From Thalassolituus marinus (GTDB taxonomy: Bacteria; Pseudomonadota; Gammaproteobacteria; Pseudomonadales; Oceanobacteraceae), in assembly GCF_020320395.1 (NCBI RefSeq), contig NZ_JAEDAH010000043.1:1-64000 (forward strand): 64,000 nt of DNA, in the 5' to 3' direction. The position numbers were made by a program, and so were the translations under genes. Of this stretch, positions 1-6,748 are shown piece after piece. Below the pieces are notes generated by a model that saw nothing but the letters and a program-made list of their open reading frames with translations, made no database searches and had not been told where the DNA came from. Position 1 is the first letter of the stretch. Every line of letters starts with the position of its first letter.

Positions 1-1
1 G

Positions 2-127
2 GCCGGGGGCACTTGCCCGAATCCATTCGGCCAGACCACCAAAATCTACGTTCACAGCGGCGCTGTCACAAGCGAAAGGAATGATGCCGAGAAACCTGAG
101 CTTTATATGAATTCGGAGCTTACATGA
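2..127 (+). CDS. C-terminal end of an unidentified protein (cut by window start)
   Basis: Frame 2 is open from the first base to a TGA at 125-127 and reads as about 41 plausible residues ending in ...YMNSELT. The upstream part lies outside the window. It could be the tail of a large secreted or Rhs-like protein, because toxin-like remnants follow directly, but no domain can be named. Whether it is real coding sequence is inferred only from natural-looking residue composition. Confidence 0.35.
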   Translation, partial: AGGTCPNPFGQTTKIYVHSGAVTSERNDAEKPELYMNSELT

Positions 128-140
128 AATGTGCGATTAG

Positions 141-163
141 GTAGGAGCGGGCCATGCCCGCGA
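141..163 (+). repeat. REP-like palindromic repeat, copy 1
   Basis: A 23-bp sequence containing the hairpin core GCGGGC-CAT-GCCCGC (147-161). An exact inverted copy lies at 779-801. The form resembles the REP elements found between genes in pseudomonads and relatives (family knowledge). The ORF at 154 begins inside this repeat, so its apparent start codon is doubtful. Confidence 0.7.
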
Positions 164-501
164 TGGCGAGCGCAGCAAGCCCTTATACAGCCTTACGGTT
201 TTGCACTGATCTTCGCCAATATGCAATTTACGCGGCTAACTGCAGGGTGTCCAATGCCCAAATATACTCAGCCAAGAAAGACCTAGCGGTAACCACTACA
301 ATAAGTTCAGAGGATAAGGTTAGAGCAACAGCTAAAGAGGGACTTGTTGTGGGCGCTGGCCTGGGAGGTATGGCTGCAGGAGGATATGTTGCAAGCTTAG
401 CGTGTGGCCCAGGAGCATTTTTTTGTGCGGCAGCATGGACATTTGCAGTTGGTGCAGCTGCGGCTTTTGGAACAGAGGTAGCTTTTGACTATGCGTGGTA
501 A
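154..501 (+). CDS. glycine-zipper hydrophobic protein, probable toxin C-terminal remnant
   Basis: A 115-codon ORF with an in-frame TAG at 142-144 just upstream. Residues about 1-50 have unconvincing composition and start inside a REP repeat, so they may not be translated. From about residue 55 it reads naturally: a charged stretch, then a glycine/alanine-rich hydrophobic segment (VVGAGLGGMAAGG, then a CGPGAFFC pair of cysteines) up to the stop. Such glycine-zipper tails occur at the ends of polymorphic and pore-forming toxins. The stop overlaps the start of the next small membrane-protein gene, a toxin-immunity-like arrangement. Most likely this is a displaced toxin tip or pseudogene; function is not assignable from sequence alone. 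Confidence 0.4.
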   Translation: MPAMASAASPYTALRFCTDLRQYAIYAANCRVSNAQIYSAKKDLAVTTTISSEDKVRATAKEGLVVGAGLGGMAAGGYVASLACGPGAFFCAAAWTFAVGAAAAFGTEVAFDYAW

Positions 502-679
502 TTTAAGTCAGGCGTTGCCGCCATTCGTATTTCTTTCTGTATTTATGGGCGGGCTGGCGTATTTCGGTTTAACCTCATCGGCTATGGCGTTCGGCGTAGT
601 TTTAACGGTATTCATTTGTACCTGTATTGCATGGGGAGTTTACCGTTTGGTGTTTGGCTCCAGATCGAACAAACAATAA
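491..679 (+). CDS. small two-TM membrane protein, possible immunity protein
   Basis: A 62-aa protein read from the ATG at 491; the ORF can be extended to a TTG at 485, which is less likely. It has two hydrophobic segments (about residues 10-28 and 33-52) and a basic tail (FGSRSNKQ). It overlaps the end of the preceding glycine-zipper ORF by 11 nt in another frame, which implies translational coupling. A small membrane partner after a hydrophobic toxin tip is typical of immunity proteins, but this is inferred from context only. Confidence 0.45.
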   Translation: MRGNLSQALPPFVFLSVFMGGLAYFGLTSSAMAFGVVLTVFICTCIAWGVYRLVFGSRSNKQ

Positions 680-778
680 ATGCTGTTGGCCTCTATGGTG
701 CGCAGTGCGCACCATACGGGCGGGTTTCAGCGTCAGGCGTCAAGCTTCCAGCGTGCTCTGGAGATTATCTGAAGCAGG

Positions 779-801
779 TCGCGGGCATGGCCCGCTCCTA
801 C
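779..801 (-). repeat. REP-like palindromic repeat, copy 2 (inverted)
   Basis: Exact reverse complement of the 23-bp repeat at 141-163. The two copies face each other across the toxin-like remnants, as in paired REP/BIME structures. Confidence 0.7.
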
Positions 802-832
802 GGTCTTAAGCTTCCGGCTTCAAGCCTCAAGC

Positions 833-867
833 GTCCGACATCCGACATCCGACGTCCGACGTCCGAC
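833..867 (+). repeat. 7-bp tandem repeat, [G/A]TCCGAC x5
   Basis: Five consecutive heptamers GTCCGAC/ATCCGAC. The preceding CTTCAAGCCTCAAGC tract has a diverged relative at 6711-6739, where two GTCGGAC heptamers follow CTTCAGGCTTCAGGC. It therefore belongs to a dispersed intergenic repeat family. Just downstream of the aldehyde dehydrogenase gene on the minus strand. Confidence 0.7.
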
Positions 868-874
868 TACAAAC

Positions 875-2374
875 TCAAAACTCAATCCACGTCGTCTTCA
901 GTTCGCTGTAGTCATTCAGTGCATGCAGGGATTTATCGCGGCCATTGCCGGATTCGCCAAAGCCGCCGAACGGTACGGTAATGTCGCCGCCGAAGTAGTT
1001 ATTCACGCCCATGGTGCCGGTGCGTACGCCTTGCGCGACTTTCAGCGCGGTGGATATATCGCGGCTCCATACGCCACCGGCTAAACCGTAGCGTGAGTCG
1101 TTGGCGATGCGGATGGCGTCGTCGGCGTCTTTAAAACGAATGGCGGATACCACCGGGCCGAAGATTTCTTCCTGGGCGATGGTCATCTGGTTATCGACAT
1201 CGGCGAACAGGGTGGCTTCGTGGTAGCTGCCAGACAGTGTGCCGTCTAAGCCGTTAATGGCGTTGCCGCCGGTGGCTAAGCGCGCGCCGCATTGTTGTCC
1301 CAGCTGTACGTATTTCTGGATGGTGTTGATCTGGTTCTGGTCGATGATGGCACCCATGCGGGTGGCCGGGTCAAGGGGGTTGCCCGGTTTCCATGCTTTG
1401 CTGTGCGCTACGACTTTTTCGATAAATGTGTCGTAGATGCTGTCCTGAATCAGCAGGCGGGTGCCGGCGGTGCAGGTCTGGCCGCAGTTGTAGAAGCCAG
1501 CCACGGCAGCCCATTCGGCGGCGGTGTCGAGGTCGGCATCGGCAAAGACGATGTTGGCGCTTTTACCGCCCAGTTCAAGGAAGGTGCGTTTCAGGTTGCT
1601 CTGGCCGGCGTACTGCATCAGCAGTTTGCCGACGGCGGTAGAGCCGGTGAAGGTCTGGCCGTCGATATCCGGGTGCAGCGACAGGTGTTTGCCCAGGTTG
1701 ACGCCATCCCCCGGCAGTACGTTCAGCACGCCATCCGGTAAGCCGGCTTCGCTCGCCAGTTCGGCCAGGCGAATGGCGGTTAATGGTGTTTTCGGGTCGG
1801 GCTTGAGTATTACGGAGTTACCTGCTGCCAGTGCCGGAGCCAGTTTCCAGGCGGTGGTGGAGAGCGGGAAGTTCCACGGTACGATGGTGGCAATCACCCC
1901 CAGCGGCAGGCGCTGAATTAACGCCAGTGTGTTGTGTGCCGTTGGAGCGATTTCTCCGTATACCTTGTCGATGGCTTCGCCGGTCCAGCGAATGGTGTTC
2001 ACTGCGCTGGGTACGTCGATATCGTAGGTGTCGCTGATCGGCTTGCCCACATCGAGACATTCCAGTAGCGCCATTTCTTCGCGGTGTTGTTCGATCAACT
2101 CGGCCCAGCGCACCAGAATCAGCTTACGCTCGCGCGGCGCCATCTGTGACCAAACGCCGCTGTTAAAGGTCTGGCGGGCAATGGCCACGGCGGCATCGGC
2201 ATCGGCCTGTTTGCAGTCGGGAATCTGCGCCAGTACCTGTCCGGTCGCCGGGTTGATGCACGGCGTGGTTTCACCGGCCAGTGCCTGCACCGGCTGCCCG
2301 TTAACCCAGGCGTGGGCAGGAATACGGGTGGCGGCCGCTTTGGCAGTCCATTCGGCGAGGCTGTACTGGCTCAT
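875..2374 (-). CDS. NAD(P)-dependent aldehyde dehydrogenase, PuuC/AldH-like
   Basis: A full-length 499-aa ALDH-superfamily enzyme that oxidises an aldehyde to the carboxylate in the cytoplasm. Visible motifs are the cofactor region VPWNFPL (about residue 165), the FTGST loop, the catalytic glutamate in LELGGKSAN (about 270), and the nucleophilic cysteine in NCGQTCTAG (about 305). The C-terminal NGRDKSLHAL..ELKT closely matches gamma-glutamyl-gamma-aminobutyraldehyde dehydrogenase PuuC, including the AIDKVYGE segment. It follows the AraC gene on the same strand and sits near a hydroxylase operon, so it could serve polyamine/amine catabolism or oxidise aldehydes made during hydrocarbon oxidation. 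The family is certain; the substrate is not. Confidence 0.9.
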   Translation of the reverse strand: MSQYSLAEWTAKAAATRIPAHAWVNGQPVQALAGETTPCINPATGQVLAQIPDCKQADADAAVAIARQTFNSGVWSQMAPRERKLILVRWAELIEQHREEMALLECLDVGKPISDTYDIDVPSAVNTIRWTGEAIDKVYGEIAPTAHNTLALIQRLPLGVIATIVPWNFPLSTTAWKLAPALAAGNSVILKPDPKTPLTAIRLAELASEAGLPDGVLNVLPGDGVNLGKHLSLHPDIDGQTFTGSTAVGKLLMQYAGQSNLKRTFLELGGKSANIVFADADLDTAAEWAAVAGFYNCGQTCTAGTRLLIQDSIYDTFIEKVVAHSKAWKPGNPLDPATRMGAIIDQNQINTIQKYVQLGQQCGARLATGGNAINGLDGTLSGSYHEATLFADVDNQMTIAQEEIFGPVVSAIRFKDADDAIRIANDSRYGLAGGVWSRDISTALKVAQGVRTGTMGVNNYFGGDITVPFGGFGESGNGRDKSLHALNDYSELKTTWIEF

Positions 2375-2450
2375 TGTCAGGTCTCCGGCATATAAGGTTT
2401 TGGCTATTGTGCGACTATGGCAGAGGTTTGGGTATATGTCGCGGGGGGTA

Positions 2451-3473
2451 TTAGCGTGTTAGGCGGTGGCTGAGGCCGGCCTGATATTCTGACGGTGGAA
2501 TGCCTTCCCAGCGCTTAAAGGCCCGGCGGAAATTGGCAATTTCGGTGTAGCCGAGTACGTAGGCAATCTCCTGAATAGAGAGGCGTTTGCTGTCCAGATA
2601 GCGCAGCGCGAGTGCATGCCGTACCGAGTCCAGAATGTGTTTGAAGGAGGTGTCTTCGCGCACAAGATGGCGGTGAAGGGTTCTTGGTGTCAGGTGGAGG
2701 TGGCGGGCGACCACATCGAGTGACGGAAAGCCGTTATTACTTTTCAGCAGCAGTTTGCGCACGCTGTGGGCCACTCCCTGATCGCTGCTGAGTTTGAGGA
2801 GTTCGTCCTGACATATGGCCAGTGCTTCGCGGTAACTGCTGGCATTGGCCATTTTGAGTGGTTGATCCAGCCGTTCACCGCGCAGGCGGAATCCACACCA
2901 GTCCTGATTGTATTGGACCGGGCAGTGAAAAATATCGCTGGCAAACTTTTCGTCGCCACCGAACGGAAACGCAACACTGTGAATGCCAGGATTACCCAAT
3001 GTCGAAAAATCCAAGAGGTTGCGTACCGCCAGTACCACAGCTTCTGATGCCGGAACGCGAATGCCTTCAAGCGGCCGGTTGTCGTGGAAGCGCAGCAGCA
3101 GATCATCGCCATGGGGGGCGATGGATAGGGTAAAGAGGTCGGTGCGCAGCGCCAGATACTGCTCCATGAGCGCAGCAAGTTCGCGTAATGAGGTGCAGGT
3201 CAGTGCGGCATAGCCCAACGGGCCGTGGGTGTTGATCAGCAGCCGCTCGCCCAGCAGCAAGCCGAATGAGGCGTCGGAAAAAAGCCTGTCTGCGGTGAGC
3301 ATAAGCTGCTGAAAACTGCGCCAGGCCATGCTGATATGGCTGTCCTGCAGTGTCGAAGGGTCGAGCTGTAATTCCCGGCAAAGCGGTATCGTTGCGGCAC
3401 CACGGCTGGCGAGCAATTCGAATATCTGGGCAACATAGTGCCCGGGCAGGCTGATGGACGGTTCGCTGTTCAT
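2451..3473 (-). CDS. AraC-family transcriptional regulator (arabinose-binding-like N-terminal domain)
   Basis: A 340-aa regulator. The N-terminal two thirds match the ligand-sensing domain of OruR/ArgR-type AraC proteins. The C-terminal part carries two helix-turn-helix units (about 235-335), including SLDVVARHLHLTPRTLHRHL and IQEIAYVLGYTEIANFRRAFKRW. The ORF extends to a TTG at 3509, but the ATG at 3473 is the better start. It diverges from the ferredoxin reductase/hydroxylase operon, and two direct repeats in the shared gap look like its operators. It is likely the activator of that operon, as AraC-family proteins are for several alkane hydroxylase genes (inference). Confidence 0.88.
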   Translation of the reverse strand: MNSEPSISLPGHYVAQIFELLASRGAATIPLCRELQLDPSTLQDSHISMAWRSFQQLMLTADRLFSDASFGLLLGERLLINTHGPLGYAALTCTSLRELAALMEQYLALRTDLFTLSIAPHGDDLLLRFHDNRPLEGIRVPASEAVVLAVRNLLDFSTLGNPGIHSVAFPFGGDEKFASDIFHCPVQYNQDWCGFRLRGERLDQPLKMANASSYREALAICQDELLKLSSDQGVAHSVRKLLLKSNNGFPSLDVVARHLHLTPRTLHRHLVREDTSFKHILDSVRHALALRYLDSKRLSIQEIAYVLGYTEIANFRRAFKRWEGIPPSEYQAGLSHRLTR

Positions 3474-3482
3474 ACTGGCAAG

Positions 3483-3518
3483 TGTCAATAAATGACCCCT
3501 TATTGTCAATTAATGATC
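3483..3518 (+). promoter_or_regulatory. paired direct repeats, probable AraC-type operator
   Basis: Near-identical repeats TGTCAATAAATGACC (from 3483) and TGTCAATTAATGATCC (from 3504) begin exactly 21 bp apart, two helical turns. The second abuts a -35 position at about 3519-3524 ahead of a TATAGT -10 element at 3542-3547. This is the class II layout used by AraC-family activators. It also overlaps the leader of the regulator gene, so autoregulation is possible. Confidence 0.65.
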
Positions 3519-3541
3519 CCAGCCTGATTGAGCCTGAGTCT

Positions 3542-3547
3542 TATAGT
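3542..3547 (+). promoter_or_regulatory. predicted -10 element of the hydroxylase operon
   Basis: TATAGT lies 32 bp before the ATG at 3579 and 17 bp after the expected -35 position, which has no good match of its own. Dependence on the adjacent operator repeats is therefore likely. Confidence 0.45.
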
Positions 3548-3578
3548 GGTTGCACAACAATAAGACTGAGAGGGGCTT

Positions 3579-4613
3579 ATGTTTTCACTCTTTAAGAAGC
3601 GCAGCGCGCAAACTTTCCATGCGACGATTAACCGTCAGCCGGTGAATGTTAATAGCGGGGAAACCCTGCTGGGGGCGGCGTTGCGCGCGCACATCGACTT
3701 TCCCCACAGTTGCCGCGTCGGCGGTTGTGCGGCCTGTAAGTGCCGCCTGGTCAGCGGCAAGGTAAAGGAGCTGACCGATAACAGCTATATCCTGAGCGAC
3801 AGCGAACTGGATCAGGGCATGATTCTCGCCTGCCAGGCGGTACCACAGAGCGATCTGGTCATTGAGGTGGATATGACCGCTCAGCGCCAGCGTCAGACGC
3901 TGGAGGGACGTATCGTCGGACAGGAAACACTGACTCACGACATTACCCGTCTGACGGTACAGACGAATGCCGCTTTACCGTTTAAAGCCGGTCAGTATGC
4001 CAATCTGGAACTGGACACCCTGCCGGGTGTTAAGCGCAGTTATTCGTTTGCTACCGCGCCTTCACCCGATGGCTCGCTGGCGTTTTTTGTACGCAAAGTG
4101 CCGGGCGGTCAATTCTCTTCCGCAGTGAATGATTCCTTTCTGAACGGACAACGCATCCGTATTGATGGGCCTCTGGGCGATTTTTATCTCAGGCCTTCGG
4201 ATTCACCGCTGCTGTTTATTGCCGGCGGCAGCGGCCTGGCACCGGTGATGGCCATTCTTGAGCAGGCTTTAGCGCAGAAGGTCAGGCGGCCGGTGCGCTT
4301 ATTGTTTGGTGCCCGTACTCAAAAAGATGTGTATGCCCTTAAAGAAATTGAATACATCAAAGCGCATTGGCCGGTGTCGTTTGATTTCAATATCGCTTTG
4401 TCTGAAGAGCCTGTGGGCAGTGAGTGGTTTGGGTTTCGTGGCTTCGTTACAGAGCTTTTGCCTCTGGTAGTTACTGAGCCGTTTGAGGCCTACCTGTGCG
4501 GCCCGCCTGCCATGATTGATTCGGCAGAATCTGCACTGAAAAAAGCAGGAATACGCAGTGATCATATTTTCTGTGATCGCTTTGTTACTCAGTCGGATAA
4601 CGTTCCGGCATAA
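3579..4613 (+). CDS. [2Fe-2S] ferredoxin-NAD(P)H oxidoreductase (XylA/CymAb-type electron donor)
   Basis: A 344-aa fusion. Residues about 12-95 form a plant-type ferredoxin with the cluster cysteines in HSCRVGGCAACKC and a later CQA. This is followed by an FAD domain (RSYSFA at about 152) and an NAD-binding domain (AGGSGLAPV, then YLCGPPAMI). This is the architecture of the reductases that feed electrons to membrane diiron hydroxylases such as XylM, or to phenol and benzoate oxygenases. It is first in a two-gene operon with the hydroxylase 29 bp downstream, so it is very likely its dedicated NAD(P)H-linked reductase. That replaces the rubredoxin/rubredoxin reductase pair of classical AlkB systems. 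Confidence 0.9.
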   Translation: MFSLFKKRSAQTFHATINRQPVNVNSGETLLGAALRAHIDFPHSCRVGGCAACKCRLVSGKVKELTDNSYILSDSELDQGMILACQAVPQSDLVIEVDMTAQRQRQTLEGRIVGQETLTHDITRLTVQTNAALPFKAGQYANLELDTLPGVKRSYSFATAPSPDGSLAFFVRKVPGGQFSSAVNDSFLNGQRIRIDGPLGDFYLRPSDSPLLFIAGGSGLAPVMAILEQALAQKVRRPVRLLFGARTQKDVYALKEIEYIKAHWPVSFDFNIALSEEPVGSEWFGFRGFVTELLPLVVTEPFEAYLCGPPAMIDSAESALKKAGIRSDHIFCDRFVTQSDNVPA

Positions 4614-4642
4614 CCTTTAATAATTATAAAAGGTCGTTAGCT

Positions 4643-5800
4643 ATGATATTTCATTATCTGAAGTACTTTCTTTTTCATGTCGTTGGTATTGCCGCATTTG
4701 CCGCATTCGTCGGCGGTGGCGAGTGGATCACAGCAGGTCTGGTTGGCATTCTTGCCTTTTATATCGTGGGCGATGCGATTTCCGGTGATGACACCAGTAC
4801 GCCGGAATTTGGTCACCCAGGCATTCTGACTGCGCAGTTATGGATGGCGTTGCCTCTGCTGACCGCGATTGTATTCGCCTCTGTATGGAGTGTATGCGAT
4901 ACCGATGTGCTGGGCTTTGGTGCGCAGATTCAGGCACTGACCGGATACGATGCAGTGTCGGCGCGTGACAACGCAAATCCGTGGCACCATGTGTCTGGTT
5001 TTTTTCTCACCTTTCTGATGATTGGTATTGTCGGCACAATTACGGCCCATGAGTTAACGCACCGTACCTGGGACCCGGTTTCCATGATGGTTGGTCGCTG
5101 GTTGCTGGCGTTCAGTTTTGATACCGGTTTTTCCATTGAGCATGTGTATGGCCATCATCGTTACGTTTCCACTACTGAAGATCCGGCCACTGCGCCTCGT
5201 GGCCGCAATGTGTATTTTCATATGATTGCGTCAACCATTAAGGGAAATATCAGCGCCTGGAAAATTGAACAGAGGCGCCTCAAGCGTGCAGGTAAAGGTG
5301 TGTTTTCTCTGGCTAATGTTTACCTGCGCGGTCAATTGCTGAGTCTGGCTTTAATTGCGGCAGCCTGGGCCATGGGGGGCTGGCAGGCGACACTGTATTT
5401 TGTGGTTTGTGCTGTTGCTGCCAAGTTCCTGTTGGAGCTGGTGAATTACATGGAGCACTACGGCATGGTACGTAACCCTCAGCTGCCCGTTCAGCCACGC
5501 CATTCATGGAACACCAACAAACGCATCAGTTCCTGGTCAATGTTTAACCTGACCCGCCATTCCCATCATCATGCCCAGGGTGAAGTACCCTATCAGGACC
5601 TCAAGCCGTTTCCTGATGCGCCGATGATGATTGGTGGATATCTGGCAACGATGATCGTAGCGGCCATTCCACCCCTTTGGCACAAGCTGATGACGCCTAA
5701 GGTGCTGGAGTGGGACGAGAAATATGCGTCTGAAGAGGAAAAAATTCTGGCACAGCAAGCTAATGCGAAAAGCGGTATCGCGGGGCTTCAGCGGGGCTGA
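4643..5800 (+). CDS. membrane diiron hydroxylase, AlkB/XylM family (alkane 1-monooxygenase-like)
   Basis: A 385-aa integral membrane protein with several TM helices before residue 170. The histidine boxes of the fatty-acid-desaturase-like superfamily are present: HELTHR (about 136), HVYGHHR (about 170) and RHSHHHA (about 309). So is the AlkB hallmark NYMEHYG (about 270). The C-terminal PPLWHKLM..WDEKYAS..E segment resembles XylM more than GPo1 AlkB. The preceding gene is a XylA-type reductase. The reaction is terminal hydroxylation of an alkane or an alkyl side chain; whether the natural substrate is aliphatic or aromatic cannot be decided here. Confidence 0.85.
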   Translation: MIFHYLKYFLFHVVGIAAFAAFVGGGEWITAGLVGILAFYIVGDAISGDDTSTPEFGHPGILTAQLWMALPLLTAIVFASVWSVCDTDVLGFGAQIQALTGYDAVSARDNANPWHHVSGFFLTFLMIGIVGTITAHELTHRTWDPVSMMVGRWLLAFSFDTGFSIEHVYGHHRYVSTTEDPATAPRGRNVYFHMIASTIKGNISAWKIEQRRLKRAGKGVFSLANVYLRGQLLSLALIAAAWAMGGWQATLYFVVCAVAAKFLLELVNYMEHYGMVRNPQLPVQPRHSWNTNKRISSWSMFNLTRHSHHHAQGEVPYQDLKPFPDAPMMIGGYLATMIVAAIPPLWHKLMTPKVLEWDEKYASEEEKILAQQANAKSGIAGLQRG

Positions 5801-5810
5801 AAAGCCAGAG

Positions 5811-6172
5811 TTAAAAAAGCCGGCAGCGTTTGCTGGCTTTTTTTATGGGCTGCTGTTTGTGACTGAGCATCACATGACGCACCACCGAATAATTCTTCAG
5901 CGAATAGTGCGATAAATCTTTGCCGTAGCCCTGGGGGCGCGGGTTGCCCTGCCACAACGGCGAAGCCAGGTCGTATTGTGAATCGTTGGCTCGGTCGATG
6001 ACCTGCTCTGTACCGTCGCAACGGGTAACAGATAGCTCCGGGCCGAACACTCCTTTCTGCGCAATGTCGTGGTCGTGGTGCGCACCAGCAATGAAGATGG
6101 CTCGTAATAATATCCGGGGCCTGTGGGAATGTTGCACCGGTAATGCGTCTGCTGTTGAGGCTCTGTACGCAC
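5811..6172 (-). pseudogene. decayed aldehyde dehydrogenase remnant (PatD/YdcW-like)
   Basis: Pieces of the C-terminal part of an ALDH are readable in two minus-strand frames. One frame (start near 6172) has GPGYYYEPSSLL, matching the usual GYYYAPTLL. The other has VFGPELSVTRCDGTEQVIDRA, NDSQYDLASPLW, then a jump over roughly 40 residues to GYGKDLSHYSLKNYSVVRHV, the classic C-terminus of gamma-aminobutyraldehyde dehydrogenases. A frameshift and an internal deletion are therefore visible, and the catalytic region is gone. The open 158-codon frame here is not an intact gene. Confidence 0.7.
5813..5844 (+). terminator. rho-independent terminator after the hydroxylase gene
   Basis: A near-perfect hairpin: AAAAAAGCCGGCA pairs with TGCTGGCTTTTTT with one mismatch, ending in a T run. 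The A-rich left arm lets it act in both directions, and it is also where the decayed aldehyde dehydrogenase on the minus strand ends. Confidence 0.85.
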
Positions 6173-6238
6173 TATGCCATTGGCTGATCAGGCAATAGCC
6201 GTTATCCTCAGTGTTCCTGCTACAGAGGCCTTCACGGA

Positions 6239-6685
6239 ATGAAACACCTTCTGCTCGCTGTGCTCGTTGCGCTGTGTACCCCGGCATACGCCGAAATCTA
6301 TAAATGGGTCGATGCCGATGGCCGCACCCATTTCGGCGACAAGCCGCCCAAAGATCAGACCTCAGAAGAAATCGAAGTCACGGTGAATACCTACACCAGT
6401 GTTTCTTACGATATGTCGGCGTTCGATACTCTGGGCGCTCTGGTTATTTACACCCGTGACGAGTGCAAATACTGCAATCAGGCGAAGGACTTTATGCGCA
6501 GCAAGGGCATTGCCTTTGATGAACGCAATTTAGATCACAGCCGCACGGCGCGCATACAGTATAAACGCCTTAAGGCCACCGGTGTGCCGGTGTTCCTGAA
6601 AGGAACCCAGCGCATGAATGGCTATCGCGAAGAAAGGCTGGTGAGTTTTATTGAAGAAAACAGCCAGAAGGCTGCAGGGAAATAA
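6239..6685 (+). CDS. exported DUF4124-glutaredoxin fusion protein
   Basis: A 148-aa protein with an N-terminal signal peptide (cleavage about residue 18, after AYA). A DUF4124 segment follows (EIYKWVDADGRTHFGDKPP), then from about residue 75 a glutaredoxin/thioredoxin-like fold with the redox pair CKYC and the cis-proline region TGVPVF. It is probably a periplasmic or envelope thiol-disulfide oxidoreductase. It is monocistronic and convergent with ubiB. The family is clear; the partner is unknown. Confidence 0.85.
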   Translation: MKHLLLAVLVALCTPAYAEIYKWVDADGRTHFGDKPPKDQTSEEIEVTVNTYTSVSYDMSAFDTLGALVIYTRDECKYCNQAKDFMRSKGIAFDERNLDHSRTARIQYKRLKATGVPVFLKGTQRMNGYREERLVSFIEENSQKAAGK

Positions 6686-6710
6686 GCTCCCTGGGGATGG
6701 GCGTTTTCAG

Positions 6711-6739
6711 CTTCAGGCTTCAGGCGTCGGACGTCGGAC
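6711..6739 (+). repeat. dispersed intergenic repeat with two GTCGGAC heptamers
   Basis: CTTCAGGCTTCAGGC followed by two GTCGGAC units (6726-6739). It is a diverged relative, in the same orientation, of the repeat at about 819-867. It sits between the convergent glutaredoxin and ubiB genes. Confidence 0.55.
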
Positions 6740-6748
6740 CTCAGCCCC

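Noticed and set aside
1239-2462. Several plus-strand ORFs opposite the aldehyde dehydrogenase gene
   Set aside because: They are shadows of a strongly conserved minus-strand gene, with arginine/serine-rich composition.
5811-6287. 158-codon minus-strand ORF as an intact gene
   Set aside because: Its readable parts are pieces of an aldehyde dehydrogenase with a deletion and a frame change, and its N-terminal part is not protein-like.
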